The notes beneath the pieces were generated by a model. It searched no databases and had not been told where the DNA came from. It was given only the letters and a program-made list of their open reading frames with translations. From contig NZ_CP147404.1 in NCBI RefSeq assembly GCF_037201805.1, forward strand, positions 1,450,001-1,514,000: DNA of 64,000 nt. Direction: 5' to 3'. The translations under genes and the position numbers were made by a program. Numbering within the stretch: the first letter of the stretch is position 1; every line of letters begins with the position of its first letter. Below are positions 45,234 through 53,951 of the stretch, piece by piece. The stretch is from Bacillus sp. FJAT-52991 (GTDB taxonomy: Bacteria; Bacillota; Bacilli; Bacillales; Domibacillaceae).

Positions 45234-45279
45234 AAAAGACTGTACCAAAAGCATCTGTTGCCTACTTTTGGTACAGTCT
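45231..45279 (-). terminator. 15-bp stem terminator, best placed for plsY
   Basis: AGACTGTACCAAAAG / CTTTTGGTACAGTCT perfect stem with a 13-nt loop. The A tract on its left makes a U tract on minus-strand RNA, so it would end transcripts coming from plsY. Repeat copy 3 lies between plsY and this hairpin. It also follows the FapA-like gene on the plus strand. Confidence 0.72.
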
Positions 45280-45285
45280 ATTCAT

Positions 45286-45425
45286 GTTATCCCGCATTAA
45301 CGGCCTGTAAGATCCCCACCTCAACATGGCAGAAGGGGGATCAACAGCCCGTAAACGCCCGATCGGTTTAACTAACAATCAGTGGGGGATGAAGAAAACC
45401 CCCGCTGATTGAAGTTTCACTTTAT
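45286..45425 (+). repeat. Dispersed palindromic repeat, copy 3
   Basis: 140 bp; left flank GTTAT, right end TTTAT. Same left end, GTAAACGCCCGATC block, right hairpin (AATCAGTGGGGG / CCCCCGCTGATT) and GAAGTTTCACTTTAT end. Central hairpin shortened. It ends 2 bp from the plsY stop codon. Confidence 0.87.
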
Positions 45426-45427
45426 TG

Positions 45428-46009
45428 CTACATCCATTTAATTTTAGGTTCAGTTTTATTAATGATTCGTTTAATATTAGCGCGATGTCTGAAAATAACA
45501 AAAAATGCAAGTGTTGCAACCACGACGATAAGTAATAGGTTCCCTAGAACAATGGAATAAATGATGGCTGTAACCGCTACAATAATTGATGATAACGAGA
45601 CATACTTTGAAAAATATAAAGTAATAAAAAAAGAAACCAGTAACACTAAAAACATCACAGGCTGAAGGGCAAGCAGAACTCCCCCCGACGTAGCAACAGC
45701 TTTTCCACCTCTAAATCCCGCAAAAATAGGGAACATATGCCCAATGACGGCAATAGTACCTGCAATAAGAGGGTCTAATGTAGAATCTAGCCATAAGGGC
45801 AACAATGTAGCAACAGTTCCTTTTAAAATATCTGCGAAAGTGACAATCAGCCCAGCTTTTACACCCAATGTACGAAAGGAATTTGTCGCACCTAGGTTTC
45901 CACTTCCATGTTCCCGGATATCGATTCCAAAAAAACGTTTGCCGATAATTAATCCTGATGGGATGGAACCAAGCAGGTAAGATAGTATAATAATCATTCC
46001 GGTAAGCAT
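45428..46009 (-). CDS. plsY: Glycerol-3-phosphate acyltransferase PlsY
   Basis: 193-residue polytopic membrane enzyme that transfers acyl groups from acyl-phosphate to glycerol-3-phosphate, the first step of phospholipid synthesis. The three motifs are visible: [11 protein letters not shown] (about 13-23), [15 protein letters not shown] (about 36-50) and [15 protein letters not shown] (about 97-111). Same place and orientation as yneS in B. subtilis. Confidence 0.96.
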   Translation of the reverse strand: MLTGMIIILSYLLGSIPSGLIIGKRFFGIDIREHGSGNLGATNSFRTLGVKAGLIVTFADILKGTVATLLPLWLDSTLDPLIAGTIAVIGHMFPIFAGFRGGKAVATSGGVLLALQPVMFLVLLVSFFITLYFSKYVSLSSIIVAVTAIIYSIVLGNLLLIVVVATLAFFVIFRHRANIKRIINKTEPKIKWM

Positions 46010-46182
46010 AGATCTACCCCTTTTAAATACTTATCATGATAAAAAGTAACACATATGCTTTTTATTTTACCATGCATAGAAGCAGAATAGGAGAATTTTT
46101 CATTGCTTGATTGAAAAATATGGCGTACTCTTAATAATTAAATAGGCGGTTACTGTTAATTTTTTGAGAAATAGGTGGAATG

Positions 46183-47487
46183 ATGAAATTATTAGTTAGT
46201 GGATTACAATGGGCATCTTTTATGTTGGCTAGCTCCCTTGTCGCACCAATCGCCATTGCCGGGTTATTCGGCTTTTCTGAAGTAGACACGGCAATGTTTG
46301 TACAAAGAACGATGTTTGTATTAGGAGTTTCGGGATTAATTCAAGCGTTATTTGGGCATCGCTTGCCGATTAGTGAAGGGCCTGCTGGACTTTGGTGGGG
46401 TGTGTTTGCCATTTATGCCGGCTTTGCAGGAACGATTTACGCTTCTGATACAGAGGCGTTGCGAAGCTTAGAGGGCGGCATGATCGTCTCAGGTATTTTC
46501 TTTATTGTGCTGGCAGCATTCGGTCTTTTAAATCGACTGGCGACTTTATTTACACCAACGGTCACTTTTGTGTATTTGCTTCTGCTCATTTTGCAATTAA
46601 GTGGTTCTTTTATGAAGGGTATGCTTGGCTTGCCGAATGAAGCAGGTACTGTTCAGCCGATGATGATGCTAGGAAGTTTTATCACGCTTTTGCTTGCTTA
46701 TTATTTTTCCGCCCATCGACTCAATTGGATACGCCAGTACTCCGTCATTATTTCTTTCGCTTGTGGTTGGCTGATTTTCATTATACTTGGGCAAGCTCCT
46801 GCGATCACAGATCATGGACAAGGGTGGATTCAACTCCCGCATCTTTTTGTTTTTGGTCCACCTTTATTTGATTCAGGAACGATTGTGACCGCGATGTTTA
46901 TTACCTTATTATTGACGGCAAATATGCTTGCTTCAATTAGGGTAATGGAAGAAGTAATAAAGCAAGTAACGGGCTCCAAACCAAAAGGAAGCTATCGTAG
47001 GGCAGGCTTGGCAGCTGGAGTTAATCAAATCCTTGGAGGAGGTTTTTCGGCCATAGGATCGGTTCCGATTTCAGGAGCGGCGGGCTTTGTTGCTCAAACG
47101 AGAAATGCGTCGATTCAGTCATTTTTAGTTGGTTCGTTATTGATAGCTGTATTAAGTATTTGTCCACCAGCTATGAATATCCTTGCTGCTTTACCAGCAC
47201 CGGTTGGTTATGCGGTTACCTTCGTTATTTTTTCGAAAATGGCTGGATTTGCCTTTGCTGAACTAGATAAGGAAAAAAATAAAGAGCAGTCGCGAATGAT
47301 CAGTGGCATTGCCTTATTGACCGGTGTAGGGGCCATGTTCGTTCCCGCTGCTGCATTTACTGAGTTTCCTGTAGCGGTGACGTCCATTTTAAATAACGGT
47401 CTAATTTTCGGGACGCTCACTGCTATAGCTATTGAACAATGGTTAATCTTTTTTCATAGAAAAAAATCTAAAGCAGGAAACTACTAA
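46183..47487 (+). CDS. NCS2-type purine/uracil permease-like transporter (YwdJ-like)
   Basis: 434 residues, about 12 to 14 membrane helices. SEGPAGLWWGVFAIYA and the glycine-rich GGGFSAIGSVPISGAAGFVAQTRN (split by GSVPISG) are typical of the nucleobase-ascorbate transporter superfamily. Substrate not determinable. AGGTGG spacing favours ATG 46183 over 46180. Not part of the B. subtilis yne order; an insertion between plsY and yneT. Confidence 0.85.
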   Translation: MKLLVSGLQWASFMLASSLVAPIAIAGLFGFSEVDTAMFVQRTMFVLGVSGLIQALFGHRLPISEGPAGLWWGVFAIYAGFAGTIYASDTEALRSLEGGMIVSGIFFIVLAAFGLLNRLATLFTPTVTFVYLLLLILQLSGSFMKGMLGLPNEAGTVQPMMMLGSFITLLLAYYFSAHRLNWIRQYSVIISFACGWLIFIILGQAPAITDHGQGWIQLPHLFVFGPPLFDSGTIVTAMFITLLLTANMLASIRVMEEVIKQVTGSKPKGSYRRAGLAAGVNQILGGGFSAIGSVPISGAAGFVAQTRNASIQSFLVGSLLIAVLSICPPAMNILAALPAPVGYAVTFVIFSKMAGFAFAELDKEKNKEQSRMISGIALLTGVGAMFVPAAAFTEFPVAVTSILNNGLIFGTLTAIAIEQWLIFFHRKKSKAGNY

Positions 47488-47526
47488 AGAAAGAACGAAG
47501 TATGTCCTTATGAAGGAGGAGATCAA

Positions 47527-47943
47527 ATGATTGAAAATCCATCAAGAGAAGAAACAGGAAAGTTATTGAAGCAAGCAAAAACAATTGCCGTAGTGGGGTT
47601 GAGCGACAACCCTGAAAGAACAAGCTACATGGTATCTGAAGCGATGCAAAAGGCAGGCTATAAAATCATTCCTGTCAATCCAAGTGTAGATACCGTACTC
47701 GGTGAAAAAGCGGTCAGCTCACTGAAGGATATTACTGAAAAAGTTGATATCGTCAATGTGTTCCGCCGCTCAGAATTTCTCTTTGACATCGCGAAAGAAT
47801 TTGTTGAAATCGACTGCGATATCTTCTGGGCCCAATTAGGGGTTGAAGATGAAGCGACGTATAACTTTCTGAAGGGAAAAGGGAAAACGGTGATTATGAA
47901 CCGTTGTATAAAGGTGGAGCACAGTCTAAGCCCACAAAATTAA
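47527..47943 (+). CDS. yneT: CoA-binding domain protein YneT, 3' end rebuilt by prophage integration
   Basis: 138-residue Rossmann-type CoA-binding protein (KTIAVVGLSDNPERTSYMV near the start, VDIVNVFRRSEF in the middle, VIMNRCIKVEH at the end). Function unknown. The conserved part ends at about 47920; the last residues (SLSPQN) and stop probably come from phage DNA, so the gene remains intact despite integration. In B. subtilis parE follows; here the prophage does. Confidence 0.92.
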   Translation: MIENPSREETGKLLKQAKTIAVVGLSDNPERTSYMVSEAMQKAGYKIIPVNPSVDTVLGEKAVSSLKDITEKVDIVNVFRRSEFLFDIAKEFVEIDCDIFWAQLGVEDEATYNFLKGKGKTVIMNRCIKVEHSLSPQN

Positions 47944-49460
47944 TGTTGTGGGCGTCGTTGCCTCCACGCGGCTTTCTAGCTGGAGCGGCTTTAATCGGAA
48001 CATCGATCACGATGCCGTTTATATGCAAGTGAAGAACGATCTGATCAGGATACAGGGTCGCCTTTGGAAAAAGGCGGCCCATGATCTTCACCTTGTCAAT
48101 CGGAGTCAATTCATCATCATAAAATCGGATCGTTGATAAATACTCATATACATATTCCGTATTTAATTCTTCTTTTTCCAGAAGCTCATACTTTTTCATA
48201 AGACCAGTTAACGTTTCGGTCAGATGAACAATTTCCCCATCAATACCTTTCCTCTTTTTAGAAAGTTCGTCTTTCGTTATATCACCATCCAAATATAAAT
48301 CAAGCAGTCTCTCTAATTTCGTTTCCAGCTTTGTTAACGCCTTCTTATTACGGTCTATTTGCTTTTTTAAAAGCTTCATTTCCTTTTCGTTACTTTCTAT
48401 GTTCAAATACCTATTCGCCATCTTATCACCGGACAGGATGCTTTTAAGGGCTGTTTCGATTCCTTTTTCAATCCGATCCGTATTAAAATACTTTCGATAT
48501 TCACTACACACCGGAGGACGTTCGCGCTTTTGATGTTCAATATAAAATCTAGGTTTATTTTTAGTACCTTTTTGAAGCACAGAAAGAGTGTTTCCGCAGA
48601 TCGCGCAGCGGATGTGAGTCCGGCGAAGTATATGGACTTTTGTAAGTTGATTTTCTCTAACTCGATACTTTTCTTGACGTTGCTTTCTTTCCTCTTGGAT
48701 CAATTGATAAGTGTAGAGCTTCATGGACATCTTCGACTGTTATCGTTTCACCAGTAGCAAATGTCTTTTCAATGACTCCGTGATAAAATTTTGAGGACAA
48801 ACGCTTTCTTACTAAGTCCTCAGTCCAAGCTTTACCTGAAGGAGTTTTTGACACTTCGGTTAGTTTACGAGCGATTGGGCGACAGCCAAGCTGTTTATTT
48901 AAGTATAAATCATCGGTCATCGGTATGATCCACGACCATTCTGGCAGTACTTCATATTTTCCGGTCACACTGTTATGACGATATTCGAATGGAGCGCTGC
49001 CCCAGCCTAATCCTTCTCTCAATTTTTGTTTCTTTCCCCACATCATGCGCCGGACAATGCTGCGCTTTTCACGCTTAGCAATCAGGTTCTTGATATCTGA
49101 AATAAACTCATCATCTTCATTTTTCAAATCTGTGATAGAACCAGGCTCTGCAATTTTCACATTATTATCACGCAGCACACCTTTTAGAAACTCCCATTCA
49201 AGTGTATCAAGCCTTGAGAGACGGTCTTGATCAATGACTAATACAATATCAGTCAAACCTTCTTCCACAGCGTCCATGAGGGCATTTAAGCCGACTTTAT
49301 CGAGCTTTCCACCTGAGTCAACATCTTTTAACTCATTCACAATTTCCCAGCCTTGGCTCTCTGCATACTGACGAAGCTCCTCACGTTGAGCAGCAAGAGA
49401 GTAACGATCTTCTTGCATTTTAGTAGAGACGCGAATATAAATGATCACTCTAATTGTCAA
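47894..49460 (-). pseudogene. Large serine integrase, one frameshift
   Basis: About 520 residues in two frames. Part 1 (49460 to about 48720): resolvase catalytic domain with YIRVSTKMQEDRYSLAAQ (Ser nucleophile), DQDRLSRLD, then the recombinase domain (KQKLREGLGWGSAPFEYR). Part 2 (about 48715 to 47894): zinc ribbon (CAICGNTL ... PVCSEYRKYF) and coiled coil (KKQIDRNKKALTKLETKLERLL). The join needs one skipped base near 48715-48722, where EDVHEALH runs into TYQLIQEERK. Either a sequencing error or true inactivation. TTG start at 49460 with AAAGGAG; an in-frame ATG lies at 49496. The last 50 bases overlap yneT. Confidence 0.85.
47905..47952. other. Probable prophage left attachment site (attL)
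   Basis: Host-like yneT coding sequence changes to phage sequence near 47920. The segment contains the yneT end, the 3' end of the integrase ORF on the other strand, and the inverted repeat CCCACAA / TTGTGGG (47931-47952). Exact crossover cannot be set without the right end. Confidence 0.6.
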
Positions 49461-49544
49461 AATAAAGCTCTCCTTTCTGCAAATATGTGTATTCATCTAG
49501 CGTATGTATCCAATTGGAACAATGAAAGAAGGGAATAGGGACAA

Positions 49545-50048
49545 TTACTTTTGATATTCACCCATCTTTTCATAGAAGTAGAGGCTTTCTTTTTGCCTGA
49601 GCCAACGCTCTAGCCGTTCGGCCGCAAATGTGAATTCGACATGAAATACTTGGGCAATGGTATAAATTACTTCCTGTTTGCGCCAAGGAAACATCATTTT
49701 CTCTAACATAAACGTTGGGATACAGAAGTGCTGGGCGAAGTTATTCGCTTGCCATTCTTGCATCTCACGAAAAGAAGAAGGCAGCACTGTCTGATTGCCA
49801 CAATGACGAAGAAGGTGTCCAAGCTCATGACCGAAATCTTGCCACTGTTGCTGCGGGATAAATTGATTATTAAGCACGATAAAAGGGATCTCGCCTAACT
49901 CAAAAGATTTGCTAGATTTATCATCGTATTCAAGCACAACACCTAAACGAGCAGCGATTGTCTCAACGTCTAATTGATCTGGCTTGTAAATACCAATAGA
50001 TTGATAGAGAGAAAAAATGTAGTCTTCCAAAATAGTCGAATAGTCCAA
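49545..50048 (-). CDS. ImmA/IrrE-type metallopeptidase
   Basis: About 167 residues with the zinc motif HELGH (in WQDFGHELGHLLRH). In ICEBs1 and related elements ImmA cleaves the ImmR repressor to induce the element, so the likely substrate is the repressor at 54007-54375. Usually such genes lie beside the repressor; here 3.9 kb of cargo separates them. GAGGTGAG supports a TTG start at 50048; the longer frame begins at 50081. Confidence 0.9.
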   Translation of the reverse strand: MDYSTILEDYIFSLYQSIGIYKPDQLDVETIAARLGVVLEYDDKSSKSFELGEIPFIVLNNQFIPQQQWQDFGHELGHLLRHCGNQTVLPSSFREMQEWQANNFAQHFCIPTFMLEKMMFPWRKQEVIYTIAQVFHVEFTFAAERLERWLRQKESLYFYEKMGEYQK

Positions 50049-50101
50049 TTGGCTCACCTCAAAAAGAAATAGTAGGAACATATGTTTGTTTTAGTATATA
50101 A

Positions 50102-50128
50102 TAAAACCCCGTCTCATAAAAGGCGGGG
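50102..50128 (-). terminator. Terminator of the NdpA/membrane-protein operon
   Basis: On the minus strand CCCCGCC / GACGGGG stem followed by TTTTATT, directly after the stop of the membrane-protein gene. Confidence 0.85.
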
Positions 50129-50130
50129 GA

Positions 50131-51588
50131 TTATTTCATTTTATGCTCTTGTGATATCTTAGTGTTATTTACATTGTCAGTTGGTTGGCTTTTTTTGATG
50201 AAATCATACCCTATTCCAATAGCAGCCAACATAATCATTACAATAATGATTGTTACACCAGTGTATAAAGACAACCGGTTGGACAACTTTTTGAGTGCGG
50301 AAGTTAGATAGTTTTGTTTAATGGTAGATAGCTCATCTTCTTTTAAAACAGAGAATTGCTCGACATATAAGTTAAAATTGTGTTCAATATCACTTTCTTT
50401 AGACCTAAAATTACTCATGTTAACGAAGTACGAAATTATAAAGTATACTATATGAAAGGACAAAGCTAGAATAAAGAGAAACTTATCGCCTTTTGAATAT
50501 GCTAGAACCCCCAATAAAGAAGCAGTAATTAATCCTAAGAGAGATTGATTAATCGAATTTATTATTTTATCTGCTTCGCTTTTTGCTTCAACAGATGCAT
50601 TGTAAGCCTCTTTAACAACTTCTTTTCTTTGATCAAAAAACTCTTTTATTTGCTTCTGTATATATGCAGAAAAATTGGCCTCGATAGTTCCTCTTATTTT
50701 AGGCAAAACAGAATCAAATTTTTGTAAATCATCCAAATCACTTAAATATAGAGTGATGACATTTCTAACTATTTCAATTTTGTCATCATATTTATGTTCA
50801 TCATATGTAAATTTGAATAGTTGCAAAAAATCTTGATAGTGCTCAGGTTTAAAGAAATCATCTAGTAGTAATTCAATACGTTGATAACCTTTAAAGGTAA
50901 ACTTTTTATCATGATATTTATTTGCAAGAAACTTAGTAGTTAAATAAACAACAATAAAATTTAGGGTATCTTGCAGATCTGGATGCTCTACCTTATTAAA
51001 TGCAAATGTTAAAGGTAGAGGACTATTATCATCAGAATGCATGTCAGTATACAAATTGAGGACTGTAGTTGCTTGTTCCAAAACAGGTTCGTCTAAAGGA
51101 ATGTTAAATTCTTCTTCATCAAAAGATTCTAGTGGAACCAGCTTTAGTAACCCATTATCAACACTATTAGAAATAGGTAGAAAAACAAACTTTTTCATGT
51201 GATCTACATTAAAAAAATCGAGTTCTTTTTGCTTTAATTTATCTAAAAAAGATTTCATACTAAAATAAATAAGTACATTTTTACCCCGATCAATTATATT
51301 TTTATCGAAAATTAAGTCGATCTCGCTCGAAATTCCGTCGTCCAAAAAGGGGGCCATTGAACGATAATTAGTATACGTAATCATATGGCCGTTGTGGCGC
51401 AAAGTTATTATGTAATGTTGTTCTTGCATGTGTAAATCAAGCCAATTACTTGTAAAAAGAGTTTTGGCGTCTGTTGTATTACATTGATATTTTATAAATA
51501 AATCTTTATCTGTTTCTTTCCATTCTGTAATTTCTGAGAAGAGTGATATGTTCTTAATTGCTGATAGTATTTCATTTAAAACACCCAT
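50131..51588 (-). CDS. Three-helix membrane protein of unknown family, cargo operon gene 2
   Basis: About 485 residues. A cytosolic N-terminal part (about 1-300), a Lys/Glu-rich helical segment (about 305-348), two adjacent membrane helices (about 350-367 and 371-392), a connecting helix region, a third helix (about 445-465) and a short polar tail. No catalytic motif found. GGGAG fits ATG 51588; the start is 14 nt after the stop of the NdpA-like gene, so the two are one operon. Clearly AT-richer than the neighbouring integrase. Possible membrane effector or anchor for the NdpA-like partner; that is inference. Confidence 0.8.
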   Translation of the reverse strand: MGVLNEILSAIKNISLFSEITEWKETDKDLFIKYQCNTTDAKTLFTSNWLDLHMQEQHYIITLRHNGHMITYTNYRSMAPFLDDGISSEIDLIFDKNIIDRGKNVLIYFSMKSFLDKLKQKELDFFNVDHMKKFVFLPISNSVDNGLLKLVPLESFDEEEFNIPLDEPVLEQATTVLNLYTDMHSDDNSPLPLTFAFNKVEHPDLQDTLNFIVVYLTTKFLANKYHDKKFTFKGYQRIELLLDDFFKPEHYQDFLQLFKFTYDEHKYDDKIEIVRNVITLYLSDLDDLQKFDSVLPKIRGTIEANFSAYIQKQIKEFFDQRKEVVKEAYNASVEAKSEADKIINSINQSLLGLITASLLGVLAYSKGDKFLFILALSFHIVYFIISYFVNMSNFRSKESDIEHNFNLYVEQFSVLKEDELSTIKQNYLTSALKKLSNRLSLYTGVTIIIVMIMLAAIGIGYDFIKKSQPTDNVNNTKISQEHKMK

Positions 51589-51602
51589 CCTCATCTCCCG
51601 TT

Positions 51603-52628
51603 CTATTTGTTTTTTTGTTTTAACTCAATTTCGGAAATTGTAATGATCGTTTTGTCTTTTTGAGAGTCGTCCACTGTAATATAGGTTTTAAAAAACTCTA
51701 TTGGAAATTCTATTTTAACTTTTTTATCTGATGATTGATAGCAGACTGTAGTAGGATCTTTTTCACTTTTAAACTGGAAGCTAACATCTTCATACTCACT
51801 TCTTAAAGATGTTTTAAAGCCTTCAATAAAATCAGCTCGTTGTTTTTCTTCTTCTACAAATGGAGTGATTAGTTTTTCTAAATCTAAGTCGATATCAATA
51901 TTTTTTCCATTGGCGAACGTTTTATCCACAGCAACATAAAAATCTAGTGCTTTTTTTTGTGGAACAATAGATAGAGTCTCTTCTTGTAACTTTTTAATTA
52001 CTCTATCAGTCATAATTTTATCATTTAGGATCTCAGTGGCTCCTAAAAAATTAATCATAAAATATTTTGAGACTTCACCAGCTTTTTGCTGGCGATCTAA
52101 AACATGTAGGTGAACTTCTTCATCTGAGAAATCATCCACTAGTTTAATGAAAGCACATTTGTGTAGTTTATCATTGGGATTAGGAAGCATGTTCTCTTGA
52201 ACTTTTAGTGAAAAGTCACTTTTATCAATTTGAATTCCTTGGTTAGGATCCATTTTCATAACAGCTAAATAATAACCAGATTGATAAGTATACATTAGAA
52301 AAAAGAGTGCGCCATGACTTGTAGAGGACGTAGTTTTCATGTTTCTAAATAGTTCATTAGTTAAACTATGAGAAATTTTTATGAATTCTTGAGTGTTAGA
52401 AATATCTGATGCAAAATTAATTACTTGAGATTGAACAAAATTGTTACCTTCTGTAAACTTACTTGCCTTTACTTGACGAGCGTTTAAGGAAGTTGCAATA
52501 TGATCGGTAAAAAATTCTAAAACGACAGCAGGAACCCCAGCTAAATTTATTACTTGTGATGCAAGTGATGGAGTCTGTTTTGTTAAGTCAATATCATGAG
52601 CAATCATTTGTGTAATAGCAATAGTCAT
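51603..52628 (-). CDS. NdpA/YejK-family nucleoid-associated protein, cargo operon gene 1
   Basis: 341 residues. Similar to 37-kDa nucleoid-associated proteins: N-terminal ITQMIAHDIDL, the helix VVLEFFTDHIATSLNARQVKASKF, the strand pair ALFFLMYTYQSGYYLAVMKMD, and GEVSKYFMINFLGATE near residue 185. Family members bind DNA in the nucleoid; role in phages is not established. Strong GGGAGG site. Paired with the downstream membrane protein. The repeat at 52779-52833 and about 145 bp of AT-rich DNA lie upstream and should hold the promoter. Confidence 0.8.
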   Translation of the reverse strand: MTIAITQMIAHDIDLTKQTPSLASQVINLAGVPAVVLEFFTDHIATSLNARQVKASKFTEGNNFVQSQVINFASDISNTQEFIKISHSLTNELFRNMKTTSSTSHGALFFLMYTYQSGYYLAVMKMDPNQGIQIDKSDFSLKVQENMLPNPNDKLHKCAFIKLVDDFSDEEVHLHVLDRQQKAGEVSKYFMINFLGATEILNDKIMTDRVIKKLQEETLSIVPQKKALDFYVAVDKTFANGKNIDIDLDLEKLITPFVEEEKQRADFIEGFKTSLRSEYEDVSFQFKSEKDPTTVCYQSSDKKVKIEFPIEFFKTYITVDDSQKDKTIITISEIELKQKNK

Positions 52629-52778
52629 TCTTTTCCTCCCGAAATTAAGAATTGTTTTATATAATTAAAAAATTTCCATTGATTATACCCAATTCCTATA
52701 TTTAATTGGTAGAATCATAAAAAATAAATCTCCTATAGTTGCAGTGTTTTGTAGATGTTTAACAATAGATAATATATG

Positions 52779-52833
52779 CATATCATGAAAATAGTACCAT
52801 CATATAGCTAAAATAAAGACACGCCGCAGCGTG
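52779..52833. repeat. 55-bp direct repeat, copy A (with terminator)
   Basis: Identical over 55 bp to 53952-54006 and in the same orientation. On the minus strand it reads CACGCTGCGGCGTG (5-bp stem, 4-nt loop) followed by TCTTTATTTT, a terminator, then AT-rich DNA. This copy ends transcription of the nuclease gene (stop at 52844). Confidence 0.95.
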
Positions 52834-52843
52834 CCTTCTTTGA

Positions 52844-53917
52844 TCATACAAACTGCTCTACAACTTTATTAATCTGGTCTTTTGAATCAATCAAATCAAT
52901 TGGTTGGTTAAATTCAATGGTTGTGCGTTCTTTATCTGTGCTTGCGTCATTAAGCATTATGTAATTTCTGCTCTTTTCAAAGTACACACGAATGACCCAC
53001 TTGCGGATGTTGTCATCTAAGACGATATTAAAGTAGCTTTTGTTGTCACGATAGAAAAGGCGATCCGTCGGAACAATGTCTTTCACAATAACTTTCATAA
53101 TGGAGTAAGTTTCTAACTCTTCAGCCGTTGTGACAATCTCTCCTTTGGATTTTTCAGGAACTTCTTCAATCTCTACTTCGTCTACGACCACTTTATTTTC
53201 TGTTGTTGATTTTAAGGCAGCGTTAAGCTTGTTATTTACTTGCTCATTAACGATTTGTTTTAAACCCTTTTTGATGATAGGTGTGAATTTTTCGAGAGTC
53301 GTTTTTGTTTTCATGCCATCATAGATTTCATTAACAAGAAACTTTACGAAATCTTCAGTCGGATTATCAAACTGCTCATTTAGGTACACTTTTAGAGCAT
53401 TTAAGTACTTCAATTCTGAAGCAGTACTTGTAATATTGTCTACATCAAAATTTTCTTTCCTAAATTTAGCTATCTCATTAATGTGAATATCTCTTAAGTC
53501 TAAGATGTTAAAAGAAAAGAAAGGGGATGCGTCCATTTTATTTGGCTCTTCAAGGTCAGTGTAAAATCTATATTCAATTCCATTTGTTAAAATGCCGAAT
53601 TTAGATGACGTTGTTCCAAAATAACGGAATAATTGTGAATCATGTTTCGTTAACTGTTGATCAACACTTTTGCATTCTATGAGAATAACAGGTTCATTTT
53701 CTAGTAAGATAGCGTAATCTACTTTTTCACCTTTCTTAATCCCTACGTCTGCTGTGAATTCAGGGTTGAATTCTAATGGATTAAATACATCGTAGCCAAG
53801 TTGTTGAAAAAACGGCATAACGAGTGCTGTTTTTGTTGCTTCTTCTGTAGTGATAGAGTCTTTTAACTTTTCAACACGTGCTGACAAATTGCGTAATTGT
53901 TCTGTGAATTTTTCCAT
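52844..53917 (-). CDS. Stand-alone HsdR-N-type PD-(D/E)xK nuclease
   Basis: About 357 residues. The N-terminal half matches the nuclease domain of type I restriction R subunits: TADVGIKKGEKVDYAI (Asp 67), PVILIECKS (Glu 81, Lys 83) and the QxxxY-like SQLFRYF that follows. There is no helicase domain and no methylase or specificity gene nearby, so it is not a complete restriction system. The C-terminal part (about 255-350) is a separate domain of unknown role. ATG 53917 has GAAGGAGTG. Bracketed by the 55-bp repeat. Confidence 0.85.
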   Translation of the reverse strand: MEKFTEQLRNLSARVEKLKDSITTEEATKTALVMPFFQQLGYDVFNPLEFNPEFTADVGIKKGEKVDYAILLENEPVILIECKSVDQQLTKHDSQLFRYFGTTSSKFGILTNGIEYRFYTDLEEPNKMDASPFFSFNILDLRDIHINEIAKFRKENFDVDNITSTASELKYLNALKVYLNEQFDNPTEDFVKFLVNEIYDGMKTKTTLEKFTPIIKKGLKQIVNEQVNNKLNAALKSTTENKVVVDEVEIEEVPEKSKGEIVTTAEELETYSIMKVIVKDIVPTDRLFYRDNKSYFNIVLDDNIRKWVIRVYFEKSRNYIMLNDASTDKERTTIEFNQPIDLIDSKDQINKVVEQFV

Positions 53918-53951
53918 CAATAACACTCCTTCATTAAGTTACTAATCTATA

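Noticed and set aside
38136-45425. Repeats considered as a CRISPR array
   Set aside because: Copies are kilobases apart with genes between and have internal hairpins; no regular spacers and no cas genes.
50131-52628. Cargo pair considered as a Kiwa (KwaA-KwaB) system
   Set aside because: Size, membrane layout and the NdpA-like motifs of the first gene do not fit KwaA/KwaB as I know them.
52844-53917. Complete type I restriction-modification locus
   Set aside because: Only the nuclease domain is present; there is no HsdM, HsdS or helicase part in the window.
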